DNA of 64,000 nucleotides from Caballeronia terrestris. GTDB taxonomy: Bacteria > Pseudomonadota > Gammaproteobacteria > Burkholderiales > Burkholderiaceae. The translations under genes were made by a program, and so were the position numbers. Under the pieces are notes generated by a model. That model was not told the origin of the DNA, did no database searches, and saw only the letters and a program-made list of their open reading frames with translations. This document shows positions 25,382 through 34,478 of the stretch, piece after piece; position 1 is the first letter of the stretch; every line of letters starts with the position of its first letter. The stretch covers positions 1 to 64,000 of the forward strand of contig NZ_FCOL02000003.1 in assembly GCF_001544515.1 (NCBI RefSeq). The letters run 5' to 3'.

Positions 25382-26815
25382 TCACCGCCTGACCGGCCGC
25401 GCCTCTACTCGCCCCACTCCGAACTCCCCATCCCCCTTCCTCCATCGATTCCGCTGCCAGAACACCACGAGCAGCACCGCCACGCTCGCCACGCCGAACC
25501 ACAGCGGCTTTCTCTGATCAGGAATGAACGCCATCGCCACGATGATGCTGATCATCCCCGCGATCGCGACCCACGTGAGATACGGGAAGCACCACATCTT
25601 CACACGCAGCTTGCCCGGCGCATCGCGTTCGAGCCGCGCGCGCAGCTTAAGTTGCGACAGCGCGATTAGCAGGTACACGAAAATCGCCACCGTCCCGTAC
25701 GAGTTGACCAGAAACGCGAACACAGTATCCGGCGAGACATACGACATCACCACGGACACGTACCCGAACAGCGTCCCCATCAGGATCGCGCGCACCGGCA
25801 CGCCGCGCTTGTTCACCTTCGCGAGCGCGCGCGGCGCATCGCCACGACGCGTGAGGGCGAACATCATCCGCGACGCCGCGTACAGCCCGGAATTCAGCGC
25901 CGACAGCACCGCCGTCAGGATGATCGCGTTCATCAGATGTGCGGCGCCCGGAATGCGCATCGCCTCGAGCGCGCTGACGTAGGGCGTCGCCATGCCCGGC
26001 GAATTCCACGGCACGATCGCGACGACGAGCAGGATCGAACCCGCATAGAACACAAGTACGCGCGTGATCACCGAATTCGTCGCCTTCGCGACTGCGCGCT
26101 CCGGCTCGTGCGCCTCTGCAGCCGCGATCGTCACGATCTCCGCGCCGAAGTAGAAGCCCGTCGCTGCGACCGCGCCGGAGAGCACCGGCCCGATGCCGTT
26201 CGGCATGAAGCCGCCGTTCGCGCTGATCGACGCAAGAGGCAGCGCGGCCTGCCCCGCGCCCGGCCACATGCCGAGCACGAAGAGCGTGCCGACGAACAGG
26301 AACACGATGATCGCCGCGACCTTCACCGACGCGAACCAGAACTCGAACTCGCCGTAGCTGCCGACGGAGACGAGATTGGTCAGGGTGAGCGTCACGAGCA
26401 GCACGAGGCCGATGACCCACGCGGGCACGTCCGGCAGCCAGAACTGGACGAGATGCGCGCCCGCCACGGTCTCCACCGCGACGACGATCACCCAGAAGTA
26501 CCAGTACATCCAGCCGGTGAGAAACCCGGCCAGCTCGCCCGACTTGCGCCGTTCGCCGAATGCGAGACGCGCGTATTCATAGAACGATCCTACGGCGGGC
26601 ATCGCCGATGCCATCTCGCCCAGCATCCGCATGACGAGGACCACGAGCCCGCCCGTCAGCAGGAACGAGATGATCGCAGCCGGCCCCGCCTGCCTGATCA
26701 CCACGCCACTGCCGACGAAGAGCCCCGCTCCGATCACGCCTCCCAGCGCGATCATCGTCATGTGCCGCTGTTTGAGTCCGCACTTCAGTTCGCTTCCGTT
26801 GACTGGTTGTTGCAT
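25382..26815 (-). CDS. APC-superfamily amino-acid permease (GabP/AnsP-like)
   Basis: A 477-residue permease with about twelve hydrophobic segments. The family N-terminus is LKQRHMTMIALGGVIGAGLFVGSG in part, near residue 14, with PAAIISFLLTG following. ATG 26815 is chosen for its good site (tggaggcg); upstream in-frame codons lack one. It is the last gene in the minus-strand run regulator, small NTF2-like protein, FAD oxidase, permease. A substrate that is a small amino-compound, such as taurine or hypotaurine, is a reasonable guess from context. GABA, polyamine precursors or ordinary amino acids are equally allowed by the family. Confidence 0.72.
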   Translation of the reverse strand: MQQPVNGSELKCGLKQRHMTMIALGGVIGAGLFVGSGVVIRQAGPAAIISFLLTGGLVVLVMRMLGEMASAMPAVGSFYEYARLAFGERRKSGELAGFLTGWMYWYFWVIVVAVETVAGAHLVQFWLPDVPAWVIGLVLLVTLTLTNLVSVGSYGEFEFWFASVKVAAIIVFLFVGTLFVLGMWPGAGQAALPLASISANGGFMPNGIGPVLSGAVAATGFYFGAEIVTIAAAEAHEPERAVAKATNSVITRVLVFYAGSILLVVAIVPWNSPGMATPYVSALEAMRIPGAAHLMNAIILTAVLSALNSGLYAASRMMFALTRRGDAPRALAKVNKRGVPVRAILMGTLFGYVSVVMSYVSPDTVFAFLVNSYGTVAIFVYLLIALSQLKLRARLERDAPGKLRVKMWCFPYLTWVAIAGMISIIVAMAFIPDQRKPLWFGVASVAVLLVVFWQRNRWRKGDGEFGVGRVEARPVRR

Positions 26816-26980
26816 GTGTCGCCTCCATATCCTGATCGGTGCGGCGTCCCGCGTGCGTCGATAGAGCCTCGCAACGGGCGCCGCCCATGAGCGCGCGTGA
26901 GTGGCCGGGCGCCGGTGATCGCTCACCGCGCCCGCACCCCGCTTCGTTTTTATAGGGAAGAAGATTCCGGCTGCGCGTGC

Positions 26981-28399
26981 CTATTTCTTTTCGTCGCGCC
27001 TGTAATACCAGTGATAAAGCATCCGCTGTCCCACGCGCCTGAACGGCGCGAACAGGTGCCCCGGCAGCGGCGAGGTGAAGATGGGCAGCGTCTGGTGCGC
27101 GCCTCTTCCGGCGATGCGCTCCGCGAGCCGCCGTCCCGCCTGTGACGAATACGATACGCCGTTGCCGCCATAGCCGAGCGCGTAGTACACGGTCTCCTTC
27201 GGATCGGGCTGGAAGACGCGCGGCATCATGTCGTGACTGACGTCGACCCAGCCCCACCACGAGTAATCGATCTGGATGCCCTTGAGCGCCGGGAACTTCC
27301 GGTGCAGCCCGTTCACGAGCAATTCGAAGTGGCGCTCGTTCGGGGCATCGGCGCCGGTGATCGCGCTGCGGCTGCCAATCTGCACGCGGTTGTCCGGCAG
27401 CAGGCGATAGTAGAAACGCAGCGTGCGCGTGTCGGTGAGCACCTGCGTCGTGCGAAAGTTGCAGGCTTCGAGTTCCGCGGGTGTGAGCGGGCGCGTCACC
27501 ATCGAATTCGAAAGGATCGGCATGATGCGGCTCTTCAGCGACTCGTGCAGTCCGGGCGCGGTGTAGGCGCCCGTCGCGATGCCCACGGCCTTCGCGCGCA
27601 CCGTGCCACCCGGCGTGCGCAGATGATGCACGCCCTTGACCGTCTGCCAGCCGATGACGGGGCTGCCGGGATGCACCTTCGCCCCGTGCTCGCGCGCCAT
27701 GCGCAGATAGCCGTAGGCGAGCTTGAGCGGATGCACGCCGATGCCTTCCGGTTCGTGCAGCGCGCCCGCCGATTCGGAATCGTTGACGAACTCGCGGCGG
27801 AACGTCTCCGCACTGAGCAGTTCGGACGGGTAGCCGAATACGTCTTTCCACACCTTCGACTCGGCGGCGAGCCCCTGCATGATGCGCGGCCGGTGCGCGA
27901 CGAGAAAATGCCCGCCCGTCTGCGGATCGCAATCGATCTGCGCGACGAGCGACTTGAAGGTGTTAAAGCCTTCGTAGATCTCGTGATGCATTTTGAGTGC
28001 GACGTCCTTGCCCCAGCGCTCGATCCACTGCGAGCGCGACAGGCGCCCCGACGCGTTCTGTCCCTGTCCGCCGTTGCGGCTCGTGCAGCCCCAGCTCACC
28101 TTGTTCGCTTCGAGCACGACGGCCTTGATGCCGTGCTCGCGCGCAAGAAAGAGCGCAGCGGCCAGCCCCGTAAATCCGCCGCCGATGATCGCGACATCGA
28201 CGTCCATGTCCTGGGTGACGGGGCCGTCGTCCGCCGGCGGCGTGCCGGCCGTCGCGGCCCAGTAGGTCGGCGCGTACTGCTTGCCCTGGCCGGGGCCCGG
28301 CGAGACGAGGGGATCGTAGGTCGGGTCGTAGCGGGTATCGACGCCTGCCTCGCGGGCGAACGGGCCCGACGCGTCCAGATGAATCGCACCGTTTTTCAT
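26981..28399 (-). CDS. tauY: FAD-dependent amine/amino-acid dehydrogenase, TauY-like large subunit of taurine dehydrogenase
   Basis: A 472-residue DAO-family flavoprotein. The FAD-binding motif VAIIGGGFTGLAAALFLA is near residue 68 and is followed by SWGCTSRNGGQGQNASGRL, the flavin-loop region seen in DadA/PuuB relatives. A C-terminal GYGGNGVSYSSQAGRRLAERIAG closes the FAD site. It starts 16 bp after a small SnoaL/NTF2-like gene. Family knowledge: taurine dehydrogenase TauXY has a flavoprotein large subunit and a small subunit and yields sulfoacetaldehyde and ammonium. The regulator upstream and divergent tauABC support this. A gamma-glutamylputrescine oxidase-like role is the main alternative. 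Confidence 0.62.
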   Translation of the reverse strand: MKNGAIHLDASGPFAREAGVDTRYDPTYDPLVSPGPGQGKQYAPTYWAATAGTPPADDGPVTQDMDVDVAIIGGGFTGLAAALFLAREHGIKAVVLEANKVSWGCTSRNGGQGQNASGRLSRSQWIERWGKDVALKMHHEIYEGFNTFKSLVAQIDCDPQTGGHFLVAHRPRIMQGLAAESKVWKDVFGYPSELLSAETFRREFVNDSESAGALHEPEGIGVHPLKLAYGYLRMAREHGAKVHPGSPVIGWQTVKGVHHLRTPGGTVRAKAVGIATGAYTAPGLHESLKSRIMPILSNSMVTRPLTPAELEACNFRTTQVLTDTRTLRFYYRLLPDNRVQIGSRSAITGADAPNERHFELLVNGLHRKFPALKGIQIDYSWWGWVDVSHDMMPRVFQPDPKETVYYALGYGGNGVSYSSQAGRRLAERIAGRGAHQTLPIFTSPLPGHLFAPFRRVGQRMLYHWYYRRDEKK

Positions 28400-28415
28400 G
28401 GCGAATCTCCCAGGT

Positions 28416-28820
28416 TCAGGCGGCTTGCTTCGGACGTTCCTTGCGGAACGCGCGCTTTACCGCGATCAGGCCGTCGCGGAATTCGAACAGGTCGCAGCCT
28501 TCGGCCTCGATGCGCCAGCCTTCCGCGTGCGTGCCCGTGAACACCCATTCGGACACGCCGCGCTCGCCCGCGACGTAATGCCGGCCGTGGCCCCAGTGCG
28601 CATCGGGGAAAGTACGGAAGACGGCTTCGAACGCCGCCTTCACCGCCGCGCGGCCCGTAAAGCGCGCGCCGTGGATCTCGCTGCCGCCGGCGGCATCGAA
28701 GATGCAGTCTTCGGTCATGAAGCGCATCAGCGCGTCGGCGTCGTGGCGGTTGAATGCGTCGGAAAAGGCGGCGAGCGTGTCGGCGGTAACGGCGGGCGCC
28801 TTCGTGAGCGTTTCGGTCAT
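28416..28820 (-). CDS. tauX: NTF2/SnoaL-like small protein, TauX-like small subunit
   Basis: A 134-residue protein of the nuclear-transport-factor-2 fold. It shows DTLAAFSDAFNRHDADALMRFMTEDCIF near residue 14 and a C-terminal CDLFEFRDGLIAVKRAFRKER, both typical of SnoaL-like domains. The start ATG 28820 has the site aggagac. It is paired with the flavoprotein 16 bp downstream. From memory, the small subunit of taurine dehydrogenase (TauX) is of this kind, which is the basis of the symbol; a stand-alone isomerase-like enzyme is possible. Confidence 0.55.
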   Translation of the reverse strand: MTETLTKAPAVTADTLAAFSDAFNRHDADALMRFMTEDCIFDAAGGSEIHGARFTGRAAVKAAFEAVFRTFPDAHWGHGRHYVAGERGVSEWVFTGTHAEGWRIEAEGCDLFEFRDGLIAVKRAFRKERPKQAA

Positions 28821-28883
28821 GCTGTCTCCTGTCAGATGAATCGTGGGCCGCACTGGGTGCGCATGCGGCCATCCTCATCGACA

Positions 28884-28918
28884 CGTTATCCAGCACTCAC
28901 TTCCGTTGGTAGTTCCAG
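28884..28918 (-). promoter_or_regulatory. Possible TauR half-sites upstream of the tauX-like gene
   Basis: On the minus strand CTGGAACTAC (28918-28909) and CTGGATAACG (28893-28884) lie in the same orientation 25 bp apart, about 65-100 bp upstream of the tauX-like start. Both resemble the CTGGAC-type direct repeats that I recall for TauR-family regulators. Confidence 0.35.
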
Positions 28919-28972
28919 ATGCCGGCATTCGCTTGGGCCAGCCTCGCGAGCACGGCGCAAAGCCTTGCTGGC

Positions 28973-30487
28973 TCAGGGTTGCGGGCGTTGCGCCCTGACG
29001 AGTTCGGCGAGCATCCGCACGCCTTCATCGATCTTTTCGAGCTTGATCGACGAGAAGCCCATCCTGAAGCAGTTGCGCGCTTCACGGCCGGTCATGAAGA
29101 ACACGTCGCCGAGTTCGATCAGGATGCCGCGCGCTTCCGCTTCCGCTGCGAGGCGCCGCGCGTCGAGCCACGGCGGCCCCTCGACCCAGCACGACGCGCC
29201 GCCCGTGATCGGAACGTGGCGCGCTTCGGGCAAATGCGTGTCGAGCGCGGTCATCAACGCCTGTGCGCGCTCCTTGTAGGCGTAGGCGAGACGCCGCAGC
29301 AGCGCGTCGTGATGGCCGAGCGACAGAAAGGTCGCAAACGCGCGCTGGATATAAGCCGCCGGGTGCCGCACCATCAGCCGGCGCAGCGCGCGCAACTCGC
29401 GGATCAACTCGCGCGGCGCCACTACGTAGCCGAGCCGGAGCCCCGGCGCGAAGCTCTTCGAGAGACTGCCGACGTAGATCACGCGATCGGCGGTATCGAG
29501 GCTCTTCAGCGCCGGATGCGGCGCGCCGGAAAAGTTGTTCTCGCTCTCGTAGTCGTCCTCGATCACGACGAAATCGTGCTCTTGCGCCATGTTCAGCAGT
29601 GCGTGGCGGCGTTCGAGCGGCATCGTCGCGGTGGTCGGGCATTGATGGCTCGGCGTCACGTAGACGTAATCGCATTGCGCGAGCAGCGCGCGGTCTTCCA
29701 GCGGCCGGACGCCACCGCCGTCGACGGGCAGCGGCAACAGCGGCGCATCGCAGTTCTCGAAAATGTTGCGCGCGTCCGGATAGCCGGGGTTTTCGAAGCC
29801 GATCGTGGTGCGCTCGTTCGCGAGCAAATCCGCGATCAGATACAGCGCCTGCTGCGCGCCGATCGTGATCACGATCTCGTCGGGCATCGCGAACACGCCG
29901 CGCCGCGGTAGCACGCGCGTGCGGATCTGCTGGACGAGCGTGTCGTCGTCGCGTTCGATCAGGTCCGGCGCCCAGTTGCGGATTTCCATCACCGAAAGCG
30001 CCTTCATGCAGCACTCGCGCCAGTCGCTCGTCGGAAAGAGCGCCTGATCGAACTGGCCGTAGATGAACGGAAACTCGTATTTCTGCCAGTTCGCGGGCTT
30101 CACGATGTTGCGCTGCGCGGACGGCGCGCGCCGCATGCGCGCGCCCCAGTCGGGCCGCGCGAGGGCTCCGGCCTCCGACACTTCCGACTGCACGAAGCCA
30201 TGCTGCCCTTCGAGCATCGCCGGGTTGACGAAATGCCCGCTGCGCTCGCGCGAAATCAGATAGCCCTCTTCCACGAGCTGCTGATACGCGAGCACCACCG
30301 TATTGCGGGCGACGCTCAACTGGTCGGCCAGTTCGCGGCTCGACGGCAAGGCGGCATCGACGGGAATCTGGCCGTCGAGGATCGCGGCGACCAGCATCTG
30401 GCGGATCTGCGCCTGCAGGCTGATGTTCGACTCATTCGGGCGCTGGAACCGCTGTGTCCACATTGCCGAAGACGTCCGGCTTGCCAT
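28973..30487 (-). CDS. tauR: MocR-type regulator (GntR DNA-binding domain fused to aminotransferase), TauR-like
   Basis: A 504-residue fusion. The N-terminal GntR winged helix covers about residues 20-90 (LPSSRELADQLSVARNTVVLAYQQL within it). A linker leads to a class I aminotransferase-like domain from about residue 140, with the pyridoxal-phosphate lysine segment YVGSLSKSFAPGLRLGY near residue 354. MocR proteins bind PLP and sense amino compounds; TauR senses taurine through it and activates taurine genes. The gene sits between the divergent tauABC operon and the co-directional tauXY-like genes, the expected TauR location. Confidence 0.78.
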   Translation of the reverse strand: MASRTSSAMWTQRFQRPNESNISLQAQIRQMLVAAILDGQIPVDAALPSSRELADQLSVARNTVVLAYQQLVEEGYLISRERSGHFVNPAMLEGQHGFVQSEVSEAGALARPDWGARMRRAPSAQRNIVKPANWQKYEFPFIYGQFDQALFPTSDWRECCMKALSVMEIRNWAPDLIERDDDTLVQQIRTRVLPRRGVFAMPDEIVITIGAQQALYLIADLLANERTTIGFENPGYPDARNIFENCDAPLLPLPVDGGGVRPLEDRALLAQCDYVYVTPSHQCPTTATMPLERRHALLNMAQEHDFVVIEDDYESENNFSGAPHPALKSLDTADRVIYVGSLSKSFAPGLRLGYVVAPRELIRELRALRRLMVRHPAAYIQRAFATFLSLGHHDALLRRLAYAYKERAQALMTALDTHLPEARHVPITGGASCWVEGPPWLDARRLAAEAEARGILIELGDVFFMTGREARNCFRMGFSSIKLEKIDEGVRMLAELVRAQRPQP

Positions 30488-30566
30488 GCTTCCTCCTTGG
30501 TTGATTCAAAACTTCGCGCGGCTCATTGTGCAACGCGCAACGACGGGTGCGTGAGACCAGCGGAAT

Positions 30567-30609
30567 GTGGACTCAACGATCGGGCGCGTCTGGTACTAAC
30601 TGGCCCAAT
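30567..30609 (+). promoter_or_regulatory. Three CTGG-AC-type direct repeats in the tauR-tauA spacer
   Basis: GTGGACTCAA (30567-30576), CTGGTACTAA (30590-30599) and CTGGCCCAAT (30600-30609) are in the same orientation. The last two are immediately adjacent, one helical turn apart. They resemble CTGGACYTAA, the TauR box I recall from Rhodobacter. They lie about 110-150 bp upstream of tauA, where an activator could act. Confidence 0.45.
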
Positions 30610-30718
30610 TTTTAGATGACGATACTCGAATCGACACTGCATCGGCGATCGGGGCAAGCCCGGCCGGTCTCCGAGAAGCCCGCGTGTCCGCCACGTAAAG
30701 CCCGTCCTGGAGACCGAC

Positions 30719-31768
30719 ATGCAAGACCTTAAGCGACCAAAATTGCCTTTGCGGCTCGTCCGCGCGATGCAGCGCATCATCGTCTCGTGCGCTGCTGTGC
30801 TCGCGCTCAACCCCGCGCACGCCGCCGACAAGGAAGTGACGATCGCGTACCAGCAGATCGTCGATCCGTGGATCGTCGCGATCGCCAACGGTTCGATCGA
30901 GAAGGCGACGGGCTACAAGATCAACTGGCGCCAGTTCGAATCCGGCGCGAAGGTGGCGACCGCGATGGCCTCGGGCGACGTGAAGGTCGGCGTGATCGGA
31001 TCGAGTCCGCTTGCCGCCGCCGTGAGCCAGGGGCTCGACCTGCAGCTCGTCTGGATCCTCGACAACATCAACCAGGCCGAGGCGATGGTCGTGCGCAACG
31101 GCGCCAACGTGTCAAAGGCCGCTGACCTGAAGGGCAAGACGATCGGCGTGCCATTCGTGTCCACGACCCACTATCACACGATGTTCGCGCTGCAGCACTG
31201 GGGCGTCGATCCGTCGCAGGTGAAGATCCTCAACATGCAGCCGAACCAGATCGTAGCAGCGTGGGAGCGCGGTGACATCGACGCCGCCTACGTGTGGAAT
31301 CCCGCGCTCGCCGAACTGAAGAAGAGCGGCAAGGTGCTCGTCACATCGGGCGATCTGTCGAAGCTTGGCAAGCCGACGTTCGATGGCATCGCGGTCGATC
31401 GTCAATGGGGCGAGGACAACAAGGCGTTCATGGCGAAGTTCGTGAAGGCGATCGCCGATGCCGACGAGCAGTATCGACGCAATCCGGCTCAATGGAGCGC
31501 GAGTTCGCCGCAGGCCGCAGCGATCGCGAAGATGATCGGCGGCACGCCCGCCGACGTGCCCGATTCGCTCTCGCTCTACGCGTACCCGACGCTCGCCGAC
31601 CAGGCTTCGCCGCAATGGCTCGGCGGCGGCGCAACGAGCCGCGCGGCGCTCGCGCTGAAGGACACGTCGGGCTTCCTGAAGGAGCAGAAGCGTATTGGCA
31701 CGATCGCACCCGATTACGCGAAGTTCGTGACGCCCGCTTACGCGGACGCCGCCCTCAAGCTCAAGTAA
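30719..31768 (+). CDS. tauA: Taurine ABC transporter substrate-binding protein
   Basis: A 349-residue periplasmic binding protein. A basic N-terminus and hydrophobic stretch (IIVSCAAVLALNPAHAAD) form a signal peptide cut near residue 36. Hallmarks are KEVTIAYQQIVDPWIVAIANG, the GVIGSSPLAAAVSQGL segment, and PNQIVAAWERGDIDAAYVWNPAL, all typical of TauA. It delivers taurine or other sulfonates to TauBC. The start has the site ctggagacc. It heads a three-gene operon and is divergent from the MocR gene. Confidence 0.88.
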   Translation: MQDLKRPKLPLRLVRAMQRIIVSCAAVLALNPAHAADKEVTIAYQQIVDPWIVAIANGSIEKATGYKINWRQFESGAKVATAMASGDVKVGVIGSSPLAAAVSQGLDLQLVWILDNINQAEAMVVRNGANVSKAADLKGKTIGVPFVSTTHYHTMFALQHWGVDPSQVKILNMQPNQIVAAWERGDIDAAYVWNPALAELKKSGKVLVTSGDLSKLGKPTFDGIAVDRQWGEDNKAFMAKFVKAIADADEQYRRNPAQWSASSPQAAAIAKMIGGTPADVPDSLSLYAYPTLADQASPQWLGGGATSRAALALKDTSGFLKEQKRIGTIAPDYAKFVTPAYADAALKLK

Positions 31769-31792
31769 GCGTTCAGCCGATCAGGAGGATGC

Positions 31793-32608
31793 ATGGAAAG
31801 CATGAAAGTGAAGGACGTGAGCGTCGTGTTCCCCGGCCGCCGGGCGGGCGAACAAGTCCACGCGCTCGACAACATCAACCTGACGATCGATTCGGGCGAC
31901 TTCGTCGTCGCGCTCGGCGCCTCGGGTTGCGGCAAGACCACGCTGCTCTCGCTGATGGCGGGTTTCATCGCGCCCAGTTCGGGCGAACTGCTGCTCGGCG
32001 GCGAGCCGGTGGCGGGACCGGGCGCGGATCGCGGCGTCGTGTTCCAGAAGCACGCGCTGCTGCCGTGGCTCAACGTGATCGACAACGCTGAGTTCGGCCT
32101 CAAGTTGCAGGGCGTCCCGAAGGCGAAGCGGCAGGAGATTGCGGTGCGCAATCTCGCGCTCGTCGGCCTGCAGGATTTTCACAAACACATGATCTACCAG
32201 CTCTCGGGCGGCATGCAGCAGCGCGTGGGCATCGCCCGCGCGCTCACCTGCGACCCGGCGATGCTGCTCATGGACGAGCCGATGGCCGCGCTCGACGCCC
32301 TCACGCGCGAAACCATTCAGGAACTCCTGCTCGACGTGTGGACGAAGACGAACAAGATGTTTTTCTTCATCACGCATAGCGTCGAGGAGGCGCTTTTTCT
32401 GGCGAGCCGGCTGATCGTGATGTCGCCGCGGCCCGGGCGCATCACGCATACCTACGAACTCGATTTCAACCGGCGCTTTCTCGCAACGCGCGATGCGCGT
32501 GCCGTCAAATCGAGCCCCGATTTCATCGAGATGCGCGAGCGCGTGCTCGGCATCATCTACGGCGACGAGAAGTCGCAAGCCACACGCGAAGAGGTCTCGC
32601 ATGTCTGA
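31793..32608 (+). CDS. tauB: Taurine ABC transporter ATP-binding protein
   Basis: A 271-residue ABC ATPase. Walker A is GASGCGKTT (near residue 42), the signature is [15 protein letters not shown] (near residue 138), and Walker B with the catalytic glutamate is [12 protein letters not shown] (near residue 161). The SsuB/TauB-type Q-loop [14 protein letters not shown] is near residue 82. It is 24 bp after tauA and overlaps tauC by 8 bp (ATGTCTGA), so the two are co-translated. Confidence 0.9.
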   Translation: MESMKVKDVSVVFPGRRAGEQVHALDNINLTIDSGDFVVALGASGCGKTTLLSLMAGFIAPSSGELLLGGEPVAGPGADRGVVFQKHALLPWLNVIDNAEFGLKLQGVPKAKRQEIAVRNLALVGLQDFHKHMIYQLSGGMQQRVGIARALTCDPAMLLMDEPMAALDALTRETIQELLLDVWTKTNKMFFFITHSVEEALFLASRLIVMSPRPGRITHTYELDFNRRFLATRDARAVKSSPDFIEMRERVLGIIYGDEKSQATREEVSHV

Positions 32609-33518
32609 TTCCAAAGCGATTCACGCGCCCTTTCACGCCCGCGAACCCGTGTCCGCCGATGCGTCCGCCCCGCCGCCGCGCACGCCGCGCCGCCGCTCGC
32701 GCATCCTCGCGAAAAAGCCGGTCAAGCCCGGCGACGCGTTCGGCGTGCCGGGTCACGGCAGCAGTTTGATGACAAGCTTCGTCACGATCGTCGCGATGAT
32801 TGGAATCTGGTTCGCGGTGACGAACCTGCATCTGATCAAGCCGCTCTTCCTGCCTTCGCCGCAGGCGGTGTACGCGAAGTTCCTCGTCGTCGCCACCGAT
32901 GGCTTCGCCAACTCGACCCTCGCGCAGCACACCGGCGTAAGCCTGTTGCGCGTGTTCGGCGCGTTCGCGCTCGCCTGCCTCACCGCGATTCCCGTCGGCG
33001 TGATGATGGGCGTGTCGAGGATCGCGCGCGGCGCATTCGATCCACCGATCGAGTTCTATCGACCGCTGCCGCCGCTCGCTTACTTGCCGCTCATCATCAT
33101 CTGGTTCGGCATCGGCGAGTTCTCGAAAGTGCTGCTGATCTACCTCGCGATCTTCGCGCCGCTCGCAATCGCCGCGCGCGCCGGCGTGCGGTCCGTGTCG
33201 ATCGAGCAGATCCACGCGGCGTATTCGATGGGCGCGTCGCGCACGCAGGTGGTTTTTCACGTCATCATGAAGTCGGCGCTGCCGGAGATCTTCACGGGGA
33301 TGCGGATCGGCATCGGCGTCGGCTGGACGACGCTCGTCGCGGCGGAGATGGTCGCGTCGTCGAGCGGGCTCGGCTTCATGGTGCTCAACGCGGCCGAATT
33401 CCTCGCGAGCGACGTCGTGATCATGGGCATCATCGTGATCGGCTTCTTTGCGCTCTGTTTCGATGCGCTGATGCGTTATGTCGAACGCGTGCTCGTGCCT
33501 TGGAAGGGCCACGTGTGA
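32601..33518 (+). CDS. tauC: Taurine ABC transporter permease
   Basis: A 305-residue inner-membrane permease. A 50-residue proline- and arginine-rich cytoplasmic N-terminus is followed by about six helices. The EAA-like coupling loop [28 protein letters not shown] is near residue 213. ATG 32601 overlaps the tauB stop. It completes an importer for taurine or related alkanesulfonates. Confidence 0.88.
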   Translation: MSDSKAIHAPFHAREPVSADASAPPPRTPRRRSRILAKKPVKPGDAFGVPGHGSSLMTSFVTIVAMIGIWFAVTNLHLIKPLFLPSPQAVYAKFLVVATDGFANSTLAQHTGVSLLRVFGAFALACLTAIPVGVMMGVSRIARGAFDPPIEFYRPLPPLAYLPLIIIWFGIGEFSKVLLIYLAIFAPLAIAARAGVRSVSIEQIHAAYSMGASRTQVVFHVIMKSALPEIFTGMRIGIGVGWTTLVAAEMVASSSGLGFMVLNAAEFLASDVVIMGIIVIGFFALCFDALMRYVERVLVPWKGHV

Positions 33519-33603
33519 TGCGGCCGCCGAGATTCGATGCCGGTCGGGATCCCGCTGTGCCACAATCGGACCCTTCCTGAATCACGACACGGCGGGAGCA
33601 CCC

Positions 33604-33951
33604 ATGAGTGCGAAAACGACTTATCTTGTCAGCATCTTCATCGGTGCCCCGACGGAGCAGCACAGAAAAATCAAGGACATCGCCGCGCACGTTTCCGGCG
33701 GCGACTACGAATTCCTGCATCTGCATCAAATGGGCGCGTTCCTCGTGCTCAACACCGACAAGGGCGCGAGGGACCTGTCGAAAGCGTTTGCACCTGCAAC
33801 GGCATCGGACGACCGGTTATTCATCTGCGAAATCGGCCAGGACTGGCAGGCGCTCGGCTTGAACAAGGCGAACTTCTGGCTGCAGAACCATCTGGCGACG
33901 AAGACGCAGACGCCCGCCGCGAGAAAAGGCAATCCATTCGGTGACGATTGA
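33604..33951 (+). CDS. Conserved-looking small hypothetical protein
   Basis: A 115-residue soluble protein I do not recognise. It begins MSAKTTYLVSIFIGAPTEQH, has no signal peptide or membrane segment, and ends in a charged tail. A start site (ggcgggagcac) precedes ATG 33604. It lies 85 bp after tauC on the same strand and may be a passenger of that transcript. The alternating beta-alpha pattern suggests a compact alpha/beta domain, but no function can be given. Confidence 0.6.
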   Translation: MSAKTTYLVSIFIGAPTEQHRKIKDIAAHVSGGDYEFLHLHQMGAFLVLNTDKGARDLSKAFAPATASDDRLFICEIGQDWQALGLNKANFWLQNHLATKTQTPAARKGNPFGDD

Positions 33952-34007
33952 TGCCGCAGGAACCTATAGTTAAGTCTGTCCTCACCAGGATCGACGGGGC
34001 GACTACG

Positions 34008-34412
34008 ATGTCGAGCGACTGGAAGCTTCGCGTCAGACTGTTTGTCCAGCGGTTCTGGCAGCCGACCAGCGCCTGCATGACGTGCATGCCGGGCAGTTGG
34101 GGCAACATCCTGAGCCTCGCCCACTGGACGACCGCCCTCCAGACGGGCCTTCTCACCGGTATCCTCGCCGTCCTTCTGACCTTCACGCCGGCGGCCCGGC
34201 TCTATTCGAATCGATACGGTAATGCGCTCCTCGTCGGCCTCCTGACGATGCTCGGCGACGCCTTTTCGCACGTGAATCACTACGGCTTCCCGTTCGCCGA
34301 GGCCATCGTGACTGGCATGATTTCCGCACTCATCACGCTGGTGGCCTCCTGGCTCTTCGAAGACCGCGCCCGACGGCTCCGCGCCGCGTGGACGCGCATG
34401 TTCGGCCATTGA
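34008..34412 (+). CDS. Small integral membrane protein of unknown function
   Basis: A 134-residue protein with three or four hydrophobic segments: LAHWTTALQTGLLTGILAVLL near residue 37, NALLVGLLTMLGDAF near residue 73, and EAIVTGMISALITLVASWLF near residue 100. An N-terminal CMTCMPG motif lies near residue 23. An in-frame ATG at 33948 would add 20 residues and is less likely because it overlaps the previous gene. It resembles small unknown membrane proteins of Burkholderiales, but I cannot name a family. Confidence 0.55.
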   Translation: MSSDWKLRVRLFVQRFWQPTSACMTCMPGSWGNILSLAHWTTALQTGLLTGILAVLLTFTPAARLYSNRYGNALLVGLLTMLGDAFSHVNHYGFPFAEAIVTGMISALITLVASWLFEDRARRLRAAWTRMFGH

Positions 34413-34418
34413 CTTGCA

Positions 34419-34467
34419 TTCTGTATCGTTTGATATAGAATGCGTTCTGTATCGCCCGATACAGAAC
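34419..34467. promoter_or_regulatory. Two tandem TetR-type operators
   Basis: TTCTGTATC-N4-GATATAGAA (34419-34440, one mismatch) and TTCTGTATC-N4-GATACAGAA (34445-34466, perfect, extended one base each side) are 26 bp apart. They lie immediately upstream of the TetR gene at 34479, and a TTGACT-like -35 sits at 34409. The identical arms and spacing point to one regulator, almost certainly the adjacent TetR protein. Confidence 0.65.
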
Positions 34468-34478
34468 TGGAGCAAGGC

